Assembly: GCA_019828595.1 (NCBI GenBank)
Contig: JAHQRK010000003.1
Location: 496,001 to 560,000 of the forward strand
Source of the DNA: Aphanomyces cochlioides
Taxonomy: Eukaryota; Oomycota; Saprolegniomycetes; Saprolegniales; Verrucalvaceae
Reading direction: 5' to 3'
DNA: 64,000 bases
In this document: one piece after another, positions 10,542 to 22,358 of the stretch
Position numbering within the stretch: the stretch's first letter is position 1
Layout: every line of letters begins with the position of its first letter
Translations under genes and position numbers: made by a program
Notes under the pieces: generated by a model
Told to the model about the DNA's origin: nothing
Database searches by the model: none
Seen by the model: the letters and a program-made list of their open reading frames with translations, nothing else

Positions 10542-13500
10542 ATGGTCGTGCGCTCCTCGGTCGAACTGGCCGCCATGGAAGCTGTGCGCGCCGCGACGGC
10601 GTTCCTCGCTGCGTAAGATGCATCACAGCTGTCATGTATTCATCATTGCATCGCAGAGACCTGGCCGCGGCGCCGAAATCGTGCAGGAAACGACCGCAGA
10701 CTGCCATCGGCATCCGCGGGCGTCTCAGAGCTTCGTTCTCGAGCGCCAGTAGGCGCGATGGGTTGTCATCGCTGCAGGATTCCGCGACGACAGAGCCACG
10801 AGGGATGATGACCGCTTGGCTCACAGGCGAGAGGAATCTAGAAACTCTCCTCCATGCCCAAACTCTAGTGCAGAACGCTGTCCGTGAGCTCGGGAGGGCA
10901 GCGAGACGCAAGCAGTCACTCGCTTTGGATCTGACACTGCCAGAGCTCAAGATGCTGCATGCTGCGCTCGGCTCCCAGACGAATGCGTACCTGGAAGAGC
11001 TCTACCGCTGCTTTCGTCGCTTGCGGCTGCACATGGCGAGCTGTCCCGCTGAGAGAAAGAAGCAGCTCGACGCCATGTTTGAATCCAACCATCGCTTCTA
11101 TAGCCGCGCTGACGTTGCAGCTCTCCTGGCGAAGCAACAAGACACAACGAATGCAATGTCTCCCCTCTCCGATCGTGAAATCAGCATGATGATGACGCAC
11201 TGCGATACGCAAGGAACGGCCCAAGTCGACATGCGGCTCTTCCTCGAGCTCCTGCAGACTGTGTCGTCGCCTCGGGAGACGTTGCTCGGTCATGTCTTTC
11301 GCATTGTTTGCCCTCACGCTGCCGTCGAGAAAACGAGCAGTCAACTGCGCATCTTCAAGCTCCTTGCCCTTGTCAAAGAGACTGCAACGCGCCATCCGGA
11401 CGCCGCCGCAGACGTTCTTCAATGGCTCCAAAGCCATGCTTCAGGTTACAAGCTGTCCTTCGTCGCTCGAATCGTCACAATCGAGTAGAGGCGACGATGT
11501 CCAAGCATGTCTGGCTGAGCTTTCACCGCATCCAGAGCGATCAATTCGAAGACGACATGGAGTTCCTCCTCTACTTAGGTACGACTTCAACTGGCGTCAT
11601 CATATCGCTCCTCGTCTTGGAGATAGATCGCGTGTGGAACTTCATCGCACTTGGCGCGAAATCCACCGACGTCGCTTGTGCATCGTATGCTGCTCTTTTG
11701 TGCAAACGCGACGAGAGCTCAGCAGCGAGCAGGACGCTTGTGAGGATGGAGAAGCTCCAGCGCGAACTCGACTCGCTCGTCGAGCGCATCACGACAACGA
11801 CGCACGAGTTTGCTAAATCTTCCGCGCAACTCGAGGGGATTACAGTTCCAGGCCATTTCCTGCACTTGGCATCGTCCGCGGTGCTTGAAAAAGCGTCGAT
11901 CGCGCTCCGACACGTCCAGGACCTCACGATTGAACCTGTGGCGTCAACCATACCAAAGGAATTGCATCTCCCGTCCCTCGTTCGTCTCGACGTCGCGCAT
12001 GTCGGACTCTCGGCGCTCCCCGACTCTCTCGCAGAGCTAGTCCATCTCAAGGAGTTGAAAGCGTCGCAGTAGAGCGTTGCCGCGGCATCTCCTCAATGAA
12101 CTCACTCGTTGTAGCAACCAATTGACCGCGTCAAGCTTCCCGTCATCTCTGCGGCAGTGGATTCACCTCACGGTAATGCTTCCATCCCTTCCGTCTTGAT
12201 TCTGACGGCGTAGAGCGTCGACTTGTCGGCCAACAAACTGACAGCCGTGCCGTCGGTACGTTGCGAAATCTATGGCGCCGCGTGAGGAACGCGTAGGTCA
12301 TGGAGCACTGGCGGGCGTTGAAGCAAGTCGATCTATCGAGCAACAACATCGTCAAACTCCCTGAGACGCTCGTGTGGCCGCATCTAACTTCGCTCTCGAT
12401 CCATGACAACCACCTCGTCGCGCTTCCTGAAAGTCTCGAACGCTGCCACGCGCTCATGGAGCTGACCTGCCATCGCAATGCGCTCACCCGACTTCCCAAA
12501 GCTCTCGCTCGCTTAGTTCACCTCAAGGAAGCAACATGGCACTACAATCAGCTCGCCATGGACCATGGTAAGCCGCCTCTTCCTCGCCATGGAGCGTCAA
12601 GCTGCTCTAGAGGACGCGTCGTGGCCGAGTCTCGAGCGTCTCGTCGACATTGCGCGCTTCTCTCTTGGCCATAATTGTCTGCGGCGTCTTCCAGCGGCGC
12701 TGACGCATCTAGTCGGTCTCCAAGTGTGCGCACTGGGCCATAACGACCTCCGCGATCTCTCGTGGGTGGATTTCTCAACGCTCATCCACTGCGTCGAGGT
12801 CGACTTGCGGCAGAATCGCCTCGCGCATCTCCCGCCGTCGCTCTTCCGCATGCCAAAGCTCTCGCTTTTGTCCGTGCAGGGCAACGTCCTCGTCGCGATT
12901 CCAGACGAGGTGCAGGGCGCGCCCGCTTTGCTCTCCTTGCATGCCAATGGCAACCGCATTTCCAAAGTCAGCGCTCTCGACTCTCCTGGTCGACTCATGC
13001 GATCAACTTTGTAGCTTCCAAGGGAGCTCAATGCGTCGCTCGAGCATCTCGACCTGAGCAACAACCTCATCATGACGATTCCACCGACGTGGGCGTCCAA
13101 ACGACCACGGAACCAACGCCACGGCGCGCTCCAGACGCTCAAACTCAATGACAATCCACTCGATGGCGCTCTGCAGCAAGTCGTGGACGATCAAGTGTAC
13201 ACCGCGCGATCGACGGAACAGCTCTACTTGGTACATTCGACGATGGAATGTCCTCAACGACGGCGCTGTAGGCCATGGTGAAGCTCGTCGACGGCGTGGA
13301 GAGGTCGACATCCAAGGCCAAAGTCGACTTCATGACGTTCCAGCGAGGAAGCGCTAGGAACCGCAAAGAGTTTGATCTCAAAGTGCGCAAAGGCCAAGCG
13401 AAGCAAGCGGTCGAGTTCATGGAGTGGTCCTTCCGTGACGTCGCCAAAGTCGTCGACTGCGGCATGGAATATGTCGCCGTTGCTTCTTTCCAGGCTGTCT

Positions 13501-14134
13501 TGACGGCGCTGGGAGCGCCCTGGACGCACTACGAATGGCGCCGCGTGTTGAAAGCGTTCCAGCATCCCAAGAAGCCGCTCCTCGACGTCGAGCGCTTCCT
13601 CACTGCTCTGGAAACCTTGCATGATGCAAAACCAGCAACAACGTCGGCGACAATGAGCTTCCCAGCAGCTCTCTTTGCATTCCTGGAGCGGACGGCCGTC
13701 GAGGAAGTCCAGCGACCACATTCGCAGTTTCTTGCACCGCCTCCGACGATCGTCTCGCCGCCAAAGCCAGCGATTTCCCCCGTGAAGGGCAAGAAGAAAG
13801 ATGCGTCGAGGATTGCAGGCAGACCGCAATCGTCCGCGCCACCGACAGACGTCTCCCGCTTGCGATTGAAGACGCTCCAGGACAAATGGATCAACCACGA
13901 CTTTGGCCAAACGCCGCGAAAGAGCGCTGCCAAGGAGACGAAGTCGACGGATCTTCCAGTGATGGACAAGGCCGAAACGCCGCGGGAAGAGGTGATTCCA
14001 ATGGAGATGGAGGTAAGATGGCAGGATGAAACTCATGCTGGACGGAACTTCCGTAGACGCCACAGCCCGAAGAGAGCCTCATGCCGCTGCCGCCGACGAC
14101 CGAGGAAGAGAAACGACAAGAGGATCCTGTCTAG
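10542..14134 (+). CDS. EF-hand and leucine-rich-repeat protein
   Basis: Eleven exons encode about 1,050 residues; introns lie at 10613-10656, 11445-11488, 11579-11626, 12069-12114, 12173-12213, 12256-12296, 12568-12610, 12967-13014, 13231-13271 and 14013-14056. The N-terminal third is helical and contains one EF-hand-like loop, DTQGTAQVDMRLF. From about residue 430 there are ten or more leucine-rich repeats of the LxxLxLxxNxLxxLP type (VDLSSNNIVKLPE, VDLRQNRLAHLPP, LSVQGNVLVAIPD, LDLSNNLIMTIPP). A helical region follows, then a proline/lysine-rich tail. Intracellular LRR proteins of this kind are binding scaffolds; the partner is unknown. The 48-nt intron at 11579 keeps frame whether or not it is removed. 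Confidence 0.75.
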
Positions 14135-14180
14135 AAAGACTGCGACGTCGACAGCTCAAGGAGAAATCTATACAAGTGGC

Positions 14181-15064
14181 TTACTCTGGTTCGAGTGGCG
14201 GCGCCAAGGCATGCAGTGACTGCGCAAGACCGAGGAGTTGGTCCTGTTGGCTCTGGAGCGAGTCAATCAAGTGCCGCATTTCCCGGTTCTGCTCGACGAG
14301 GGCTGCTAACAAGCTCTGTTGGCTTTGGTATTGCTGGAGCGGCACGGCCACATGTGTGTATTGCTGAGGAGAGGAAATGGACGGCCGCCGCGCTGGAGCG
14401 CCTTGAGGAAAGAGGATCGTGCATGGAGGAGGCCCTGGCGTTGCTTGGGGATACAGAAATGACGATCGATGCAAGCAACATGCAGGATTGTGTACTTCTT
14501 GCGTTCCAGGACCGCCTTCACTGACCGAGTGCTTCAATCGAGGGGGTGTCTGTGCTGGAAGCGGCAATGGCTTTTCCAAGTTGTCCGCGAATACAGGCGT
14601 CGACGGGATTGATATTGAGGTTGTGTCTCCCGTTCGCTCAACTGGATCGTCTCGGAATCCCTGCGAGGTGTCATGCGTATGAACGGGAATGCATGGGTCG
14701 TGGAGACTACCTTGCGTAATCCTCTCTCGGGCGACGGCGTATTGGGATCCAGGTCAATGATTGTGAATCGTCCTTTCTGCTTGATGCGCCTACACACGCC
14801 ACTGAGACTCAGTCGTGGGAAAACGGAACGTACGGCTTGCGCGACTCGATGTCGTCATTAAACTCGTCGTGGACGGAATCTCTCCTTCCTTCTACCGGGC
14901 TCTGTGGAAGTCCCTAGAAAGTGCGCTTGGAATGGTAGAGATGGGTGTCTTCTTACATCTTCCAGCGACGAAGACGGACTTTGCTCATCCGGCGGCAAGT
15001 CAATGATCGTGAACCTTCCCTTCTTCTCGACCTTGGCTTTCTCCATCTCACGTTCTTGAAGCAA
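14181..15064 (-). CDS. Small disordered protein with two GRFTIIDL motifs
   Basis: Four exons give 248 residues (introns 14914-14956, 14790-14833, 14661-14710). Near the N-terminus EKKGRFTIIDLPPDEQSPS and, after one exon, QKGRFTIIDLDPNTPSPE repeat the same block. Both contain RFTI, which fits the R-F-x-[V/I] consensus docked by the C-terminal domain of OSR1/SPAK kinases, so binding to such a kinase is an inference. The rest is proline- and glutamine-rich, ending in a short predicted coiled coil (LLAALVEQNREMRHLIDSLQ). There are no membrane spans. It is convergent with the LRR gene, 46 bp apart. Function unknown. Confidence 0.7.
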
Positions 15065-15246
15065 CGTTTGAAAAGTTGTTTTTTATTGTCTTCCTTTACA
15101 AAGACCAAGTATAAATTTATTTAATTACAAACCCAAGCAATCCAACCACTTCAATCTTGCCGTCCGTCCATCATATACGACCGCGATGGACTTGCCGCCG
15201 CGCTTCCTTTGAGATCTAGCGCCGCCGCGTTCGAGTCTTCGTGCGC

Positions 15247-16062
15247 TTAGACAATGTACAGGTCGATGTGAACTTTAAGGGCTTTGATCTTGGCGAGGAG
15301 AAGCGTCAAGTAGGATGCGTGAAGATGCCGCGGCGCGCCGCTTTCGTCCGAGAACGAGGCAAGCGCGTAAAACTCGTCAAGGAGCGCGTTCAAGTGGAGC
15401 ACCGCTTGCCTCACGTCTGTAGCAACAAGAGCGCTCTGTGCGTCGCGCAAGACGTCCGAGATTCGACTGTATGGGTAAAGCACGTTCCACATGGCCAACG
15501 TCCACATCTCGGAGGCAAAGTCGATCGTGTGTTGCATGTGCGTGACGAGAATGCTGTCGTGGAAGACGTTCGAGAACTGACTTCGCTTGGTCGTTTGGAG
15601 ATACGCGGCATGCTGCATGAAATGGATCGTGCCAATGCATTCGATCGCTTGGACGCGGTGTTCCAAGCCGTACGTGGCCATGACGCATCCCCCTTCTCGC
15701 TGCAGCACGAGCTCGATCTGCTTCTTTCCCTTGAGCTCGACATGCACGTCTGCAATGTCCGTCTCGACGCCTTGCGTGTCGTCATGGATCGCGATCGTGC
15801 CGGCATTCACCGAGAGAAACAAGACCGACGGAGAGGCTTCTCGATGCGTCGAGAAGAACGAGAAAAGCGTGCGCGCGCTGCTTTTCACCACGACGAAGCG
15901 GCAGCCAATGGGCACAGAGCCGTCTTTGGCGTCTTGCGCGTCGCGTTTCTTCATGAGCAGCGCGACGAGCTTCGTCCACGGAGTCGTCGCCGCCGTCGTC
16001 ATTGGACGCCGCCGTTTCCCGCAATAAGGATGGATAAATCTCAATTGAGATTCAATTTCCAT
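15247..16062 (-). CDS. Hypothetical protein, single exon
   Basis: An uninterrupted 271-residue frame with a good ATG. The central part (about 50-140) alternates short strands (IGCRFVVVKSS, SVLFLSVNAGTIAIHD, KQIELVLQREGG), which could be a PH-like beta barrel; the C-terminal half is helical (SDVLRDAQSALVATDVRQAV). No family was recognised. Only 74 bp separate its start from the anoctamin start on the other strand, so the two genes probably share a bidirectional promoter. The opposite strand is also open across this stretch, but its translation is arginine/histidine-rich and looks like a shadow. Confidence 0.6.
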   Translation of the reverse strand: MEIESQLRFIHPYCGKRRRPMTTAATTPWTKLVALLMKKRDAQDAKDGSVPIGCRFVVVKSSARTLFSFFSTHREASPSVLFLSVNAGTIAIHDDTQGVETDIADVHVELKGKKQIELVLQREGGCVMATYGLEHRVQAIECIGTIHFMQHAAYLQTTKRSQFSNVFHDSILVTHMQHTIDFASEMWTLAMWNVLYPYSRISDVLRDAQSALVATDVRQAVLHLNALLDEFYALASFSDESGAPRHLHASYLTLLLAKIKALKVHIDLYIV

Positions 16063-16136
16063 CTAGAAAAATATTTCACACGTTTGAGATGTCCATCGTA
16101 AGAATTTATAGCACCAACTTGTAACTCCAACTTGAG
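16063..16136. promoter_or_regulatory. 74-bp bidirectional promoter
   Basis: This gap lies between two divergent start codons (16062 on - and 16137 on +) and must contain both core promoters and both 5' leaders. It is AT-rich compared with the flanking exons. No TATCCGGATA or CCAAT box is visible in it. Confidence 0.5.
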
Positions 16137-19100
16137 ATGCAACCACCGCGAGCAGTCGAAGCGGCGCAACCTCCGCGTCCGTCGCTAGCGGAGCCTTTCA
16201 TTGACGCCAGCGACGTCACGCCTGGCCAGGTCGCGCTGCAGGACGTGCCGCTCCACGTCGAGCCTGACTCCTCGGACGTCGATCTCGTCCTGCTCTTCAA
16301 CCTCAAGTCGGGCGGCGAAGTCAAGCACGCGGAGCGATTCACCAAGGACAAGTTCCTCAAACGCATGCTTGGGCTGCGCGAGACGCGCAAGGGACCCGCG
16401 GTGAACGAGCTCAAGACTGTGTTGAAGACGTCCAAGTGCTTTGTCGACGACGCCGGCTTGTCGTTCAAAACGAACGGATCCACCGACAGCGTCGAGAACA
16501 AGATGGCGTGCCTTGCTGCCGAGTACAAGGACTTTATCGGCAGCGATGGCAACGCAACAGAGGCGGCGTTCTGCCAACTGGTCGCCCGCGCGGTGGCCAA
16601 GCGCCTCCAGCTCACGTGCGGCCTCACGGTGAAAATGTTCAAGAGCAAGCGCGGCAACATGATCATCATGACGGTCAAAGCCGACGAAGGCGACTTGAAA
16701 ACCGAAGCGGCGCGCATTGAGTACCGCCTCCAGACGTCCAACAAGCCTTTCGATGCGATCCATGACGCAAAGTTGAAAGCGATCGTCGCCGACGAAGGCA
16801 ACGACGCGAGCGTGATCGACGCTTCCAAGGACCATCTGCAGTACGAAGCATTCTCCATGAGATTCCTCACGTTGACGACAATGTAGAGCGGCGCGATGCA
16901 GCCTTGTGCCGCATGTCCTTGGCGACGCCAGCGAGAAATCCGGCGCGCAGCTCGACCAGCCCGAGATGGATCCTCTTCTGCTCTCCTTGGGCAAGACATG
17001 CCAGCCGACGTTGGCCAAAGCGCTGGCGAAATGGGGTCATAATGAAGTTGCCGACGGCCAGTTTCCACCGCCTCGTGCGTCATCTTCCTTCTCTTCTTGC
17101 ATCCTTGACGTCTTTCTGTAGCGTCGGCGCCGCGATCGCTCTGGAAGCGCTTCGTGAGCTCTCTAATCTACATCTCGCGCGATCCGTCGACGTACTTCTC
17201 GCTCTACACGCCATACCAGAGCGACGCCATGTACCAGCCATATTTCCGATGGTACCCCGCGTCGGCCAAGGGCACCAAGGTGAGCAGCGCCGCGCCGTCT
17301 TCTTATGATGTCGTAGGAGGAAACGCTCTTTCGTCCCGTGGATCGCATTCGCTTGACCATGTCGATCGTGAATCGCCACTTGAATCTTGACGTCTTGCGG
17401 CACTACGGCCTCTTGAACGACGTCTTTGCGCTCCATGACCCGACGACGCTCGAGATGCTCAAGAAGGAATGGGCGACCAAAGTGACGCTGTCCGCGCAGC
17501 CGATCGGCGCGATCCGCGACTACTTTGGCGAGAAGATCGCGCTCTACTTTGCATGGCTCGAGCTCTACACCAAGTTGCTCGTCCTCCCCGCGGCGGTTGG
17601 CATTGCGATCTTTGTTCTGGACGTCGTCACGACTGTCGTGCCGTCGCGGGATCTCAAGATCGCGTTCGCCGTCGCGATCGTCATTTGGTCGACCATGTTC
17701 ACAGAGCTGTGGAAGCGCAAGTCGGCGATCTACAATGTCATCTGGGGCACGGACCACTCGGACATTCAGTCGACGCCGCGGACGCAATTTGTCGGCGTCC
17801 AGCGCTTGCACCCCGTCGACAACACGCCTCAAATGTGGATCCAGTCGGCGTCCAAGTACTCTTTCCCCCCTTTCGAACGTCCTCTCTCACGCTCTTGTAG
17901 ACATAAGTGCAAGGTCCGCGCGTCGTTCGTCGTCGTCTTCGTCATGGTTTTGATCGTGATTGTCGCCTTGGTCGGTCTCTTCTACTTGAAATACTTGAGC
18001 GCGCAGTTGACGTCGCCATCCGCCAAGCAATGGGCGTCCGTCGGCGTCTCGGCGCTCAATTCCATCCAAATCGCGTTGCTCAACAAGGTCCGTCGTCTTG
18101 TCGCCATGGAAGGCTCATCTCCGTTGCTCGTCCTGTAGTTCTACAGCGGCGTCGCGCACTGGTTGAACAACTGGGAGAACCACCGGACGGACGTCGAGCA
18201 CGAGAACCACTTGATCAACAAGGTCTTCCTCTTCCAGTTCTGCAACTCGTTCGCGTCCTTCTTCTACATCGCGTACGTCAAACACTACGTGAACGATCCA
18301 TGCGTGGACGACAACTGCCTCGCGGAGCTGCGTCTCCAGCTCATCATTCTCTTTGGCCTCCAGATCGTGACTGGCAACCTCATTGAAGTGTTGATGCCCA
18401 TGATGCAACGCTCCCTTGCACTGTATTCCGACAAGAAGAAACACCACGACGACGCGCAGTTCTCGCAGGAAGAGCTTCAATCTCTGCTCGCTCCTTACGA
18501 AGGCTCCGACGCGTTTCAAGACTACAACGAGATGGTCATCCAGTATGGCTTTGTCACGCTCTTTGTCGTCGCGTTCCCGTTGACGCCCGCCATGGCGCTC
18601 ATCAACAACATGATCGAGATCCACAGCGATGCGTTCAAGGTACGTCGTCACCGCTTCCTGCGCGCTTATCCCTTGACGTTTCCTAGCTCTGCTCGGCGCA
18701 TCGTCGTCCATTTCCCCATCGTGCGGCTAGCATTGGCTCCTGGTACGCATCTCCGCTTCCTCGTCAAAGTTGATATTCTCCACGAAGGGACTTCTTCCTC
18801 AACATCATCAACACGCTCGCCGTCGTGACGAACATTGCCATCTTGCTCTTCACGCATGACCCGAACGACAGCGTGACGACGACCGCCACGAGCTCGACGA
18901 CCAAGTGGGTCACGTTTGTCATCGCCGAGCAAGTCTGCCTCGTCATGAAGTTTGTCGTCGCGTTTGTCATTCCAGACGAGCCGCAAGAGCTCACGGAGCT
19001 CAAAGCGCGTCATAAAGACATCGAAGCGAATGTGTTCCTGGGTCAGAATGCCACGGAGCCGCCGTCGACGGAGCTAAGCGAGAAGCCCGAGAAGCTCCAC

Positions 19101-19277
19101 TTGGTCATCTACGACTCGTGTGAGCAAGCGTCGACGCCTCGTCCTCCATCGCCCGTCTTGCCTCGCCCTCCAACGGCGGACATGGCAGTCATGCCGCCAC
19201 CTGCGCCACAGGCTCCTCCAGCTCGTGAAGTCCCAGAGCTTCCAGCCCCGGCTCCACAAGTTCATACTGACGCTTGA
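16137..19277 (+). CDS. Anoctamin (TMEM16) channel/scramblase family protein
   Basis: Eight exons encode 940 residues; introns lie at 16841-16886, 17075-17121, 17280-17316, 17856-17900, 18088-18138, 18640-18686 and 18743-18787. The soluble N-terminus is followed by the anoctamin core: IRDYFGEKIALYFAWLELY at the first span, WSTMFTELWKRKSA, the signature VFLFQFCNSFASFFYIAY, then YGFVTLFVVAFPLTPAMAL, IEIHSDAFKLC and two last hydrophobic spans ending near VKFVVAFVIPDEPQE. The C-terminus is proline-rich (~60 residues). In this family Ca2+ opens an ion pore or a lipid groove in the plasma or internal membranes; channel and scramblase activity cannot be told apart here. The start is the first ATG of the open exon. 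Confidence 0.9.
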
Positions 19278-19316
19278 GTGTCTTGATAAGTCGAGAGCAA
19301 TGTATTCTATGCGTGT

Positions 19317-21169
19317 TTAGACAGCTTCGAGGACGTACAGCACGCCTGGAATCGGCTCGACGCTTTCGTGGCGCACGACGATCGACTCGGCGGCGACGAC
19401 GCGGAAGCTGTAATCGTTGGCGAGGCGTTCAATGTACCGACGAGAGTGCTGGAATCGCCCCGAGTGGACAAGTTGGTACTCCAAGTGCGGCTCGTCGGGC
19501 GACACTGTGTCATGGAACTCTTCAATGGAGAACGCCAAGTAGGACGAGCTGGTTGCCGGCGACGATGGCTTGGAAGATGGTAAGTTTCCGTCGGGCTTCA
19601 TGACACGACGGCACGCTTGGAAGACAAGTTCGAGTGCGCCGACGTAGATCCAAACGTCGGCCGAGAGAACGAGGTCCATGCTTGCATCAGGCAGAGCATG
19701 GAGGACAGGCAAGAGATCATCCGCTATGTTGGATTTCCATGAGAACACCACAGAGAACGATCGAGCGCACCGTATAGAGCGTCGTAGCATTCAGTCGTGC
19801 GGGATTTTTCAATCATGAGCGGCGACAGATCGACCCCGACGATGTGTTGGACGAACGGCTTGAAGAGTCGACCGCAGAGACCAGTGCCACAGCCCAAGTC
19901 GACGACGCGCCAGCTCTTCTTGCTCGTTTCGAGCGGCGTGACGGACTTGACCAAGTCTAAAAGTTGCCATGGAACCTACGGAACGACTGTCCACATGGAT
20001 GGGTTTGAAGAGCTCGTGCCTTGTAATGAAGATGCTGGACGAGTTTCTCTTCAAACGTGTCCGAGAGATCGTCAAAGACTTGACGGACATAGCGCGCTTC
20101 GCTCGTTGTCGCGTCACCACGAAGAGCTGCGAGCGAATGTGCCGCGCGGACGTGGTCGGGGTGCCGCTTCACAATGTCTTCGTAGCCGCGAAGGACGAGA
20201 TCTGGCTCTGGCGTAAAGAAGACGGTCCTATGAAGAGCAGTCATGACAAATGGAGATCGAGGGAGTGTACCGGAGGACAGAATGCGCCGTCGCGTCGTTT
20301 GGATCGACTTCAATCACATTGAGCATGTATTGCACTGCAAGATGCGTTTGTCCTGGAGAAACATATTTCAGATCCCAAGAAAAGGATTGAAGCGTACCCA
20401 TCGTGTGCAAGATGACGGCCATGTTGAAATTGGATCGAACGCACTGCGGAGAGAGCGCCAGGACTTCCGAGAAGATGCTCGCCGCGCCGTGGAAATCGCC
20501 CTCGTCGTACCTGACATTCGCATTCTTCCTCATTTCATGCAGCATCGGATCATCCGCCGCGAGATTCTCCACTCCCTCTGGTTGGGGATGCAACAGCGAC
20601 TCCAACTCTAAGCAAAGAAGACATCAATGCCACTGAGGAGGCCGCCACAACGTACTCTCCGCAATGGAAGGCTCGCGATCAAGATTCAACAAGGCCTGGA
20701 GTTTATCTGTGGACAGGACGTTCATTTCGCAGTCAATCACGAGAACGCGAGGGACGGCGTTGATGCCGAAGTGTCTGTAGATTTGAATCAGCCTGGAGGA
20801 AAGTCAGTTCCCGCGATGACATGTCGAGGATTCTACTCGTCGCGACGCGTCAATGAAAAGATCTCTGCCCATGTAAGTTCCTCGACGTGCTCTGCAACTT
20901 CATGATTGGATTCCGCAGAGCACGTACGCACCATTGAATTGGATTTGATCCAGATCTGCCGAGAGCACGAGACATGGAATGTCAATCTTCTTAGGCTGGA
21001 TGAGCTCTCGCAGCTTGGATTGGGTCTTGTCATTCGCTGGTTTGCACCACGACGCACTGAAGAAGAGGACAAGCGCTGACTGTCGGTGCTTTGCGCCTTC
21101 CGTGTCAAAGAACGGCGCTAGAATCGACGCGACTTGCATACTCGACGGCATAAATTGCAGAATGCGCAT
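19317..21169 (-). CDS. Thioredoxin-like / TPR / SAM-methyltransferase fusion protein
   Basis: Seven exons on the minus strand; introns lie at 20892-20931, 20793-20836, 20608-20655, 20228-20270, 19957-19994 and 19724-19770. With the ATG at 21169 the product is 530 residues. The N-terminal thioredoxin fold is nucleoredoxin-like (ALVLFFSASWCKP, then FGINAVPRVLVIDCEMNVLS); the active-site CxxC is reduced to Cys-Lys-Pro-Ala, so redox chemistry is doubtful. Next come TPR-like helices (VRYDEGDFHGAASIFSEVLA). The C-terminal class I methyltransferase has RVVDLGCGTGLCGRLFKP, HIVGVDLSPLMI and LVLSADVWIYVG, as in TPR-methyltransferases that modify proteins. The intron at 20608-20655 joins the parts in frame. 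An in-frame extension to 21293 or 21437 is possible through a 34-nt intron (21176-21209). Confidence 0.68.
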
Positions 21170-21461
21170 CGTCACCTCAACATTGCATTTGATTGGTAAT
21201 GAAACCCACCAGTGAATGAGGAGCGCCGCGGACAATGACATCGATGACAAGGAAGTTCTTCAAAGCATGAGGCTCACGATGATTGCATACCATGAAAGCA
21301 TCCCACTCGACTGAGACCCCATGGAGACGTCTCTGGAGCTTCGTTTGCCTCGTGTGAAGCTTTCTCACGCTGAGGAATGCGGTAGAAAGTGGAAATGCTT
21401 GTGTGTTGATGACTGCAGCGCAATGGCGATCGGACACTGCGTGATGAAACAGGATATTGGA

Positions 21462-22358
21462 TTAATCGTACTCTATATACCCTTCTTCTTCGCGGACAAA
21501 GCAGAGATGAGGAAATGCTTCGAGCAACGCCGCCGTCTCGACCTGACCTTCTTTTCTTGCGACGGAGAGTCCCCAGGGCGAATATCCTTCACGACGGTGT
21601 GACAATAAGAACTGAACTACGTCGATATGGCCATGGATTGCAGCCGCATCGAGAGCTTCCCGCGTACAACCTTCGCGTCGATGTGTATGGAGGAACTGGA
21701 CAACCTCCAAGTGACCATTCCCTGCAGCTGTGTCCATTGCTTTCTTCGTACATCGCTCGTTGGCTCCGCGATAGAAATGTAGGAATCGAACGACGTCCAA
21801 ATGACCATTACCAGCCGCAAGATTCATCGCGTACCGGGTGCGGCCTCCGTGACTGTGCAAAAATGTCACGATTTGAAGATGTCCGTGGGCGGCTGCACCA
21901 TCCATCGCGCGCTCGTCCATTTTTAAAACGTTGCATGTAGAGCAGAGATATTCGAGAATGTGGAGGTGATTGTGCCATGCTGCAATGTCAAAGAGAAGCG
22001 TGGGAAGCAATGGGTTGACTGGCAAGAGATCGAGCTGGCCGCTCAAGGCGCCATAAACGTGGATAATGCCGATAAATTCTGCGCGGGGAAGACACTTGTA
22101 CAGTCTTTGGATGCCGACATGCCCCCAAGTCGCATACCAAGGCGCAAAGACAGAGCGAAACTTGTCGAGGTATTCCATCAGGCCATGATAGAGCACTCCT
22201 TTATGGGACCAACCAAATCGAAGCGTGGCAGAATGACTGAGTATTGCGACGGAGATGGGGTCGATTGCATGAAGGACTGGTCGGATGTCGTGGTAGATTC
22301 CTCGCTGGAACTCGACGACGACTTGGACAAGGGACGGATTCCGTAGCACGGCTTCCAT
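21462..22358 (-). CDS. Ankyrin-repeat protein
   Basis: A single exon of 298 residues from the ATG at 22358. The first half is an oomycete-type helical region; the second half holds at least four degenerate ankyrin repeats of the pattern AMDTAAGNGHLEVVQFLH (variants AMDGAAAHGHLQIVTFLH, AMNLAAGNGHLDVVRFLH, ALDAAAIHGHIDVVQFLL). Such repeats are abundant in large paralogous families of saprolegnialean oomycetes and act as protein-binding modules. No enzyme domain or membrane span is present. It lies between the thioredoxin fusion and the poly(A) polymerase on the same strand. Confidence 0.8.
   Translation of the reverse strand: MEAVLRNPSLVQVVVEFQRGIYHDIRPVLHAIDPISVAILSHSATLRFGWSHKGVLYHGLMEYLDKFRSVFAPWYATWGHVGIQRLYKCLPRAEFIGIIHVYGALSGQLDLLPVNPLLPTLLFDIAAWHNHLHILEYLCSTCNVLKMDERAMDGAAAHGHLQIVTFLHSHGGRTRYAMNLAAGNGHLDVVRFLHFYRGANERCTKKAMDTAAGNGHLEVVQFLHTHRREGCTREALDAAAIHGHIDVVQFLLSHRREGYSPWGLSVARKEGQVETAALLEAFPHLCFVREEEGYIEYD

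Noticed and set aside
13254..14063. 269-residue minus-strand frame
   Set aside because: Arginine-rich shadow of the C-terminal exon of the LRR gene, caused by the GC-biased third positions.
15241..16101. 286-residue plus-strand frame
   Set aside because: Antisense to the 271-residue minus gene; arginine/histidine/aspartate-rich composition typical of a shadow frame.
16185..17018. 277-residue minus-strand frame
   Set aside because: Shadow of anoctamin exons; composition dominated by Arg, Leu and Val without a recognisable pattern.
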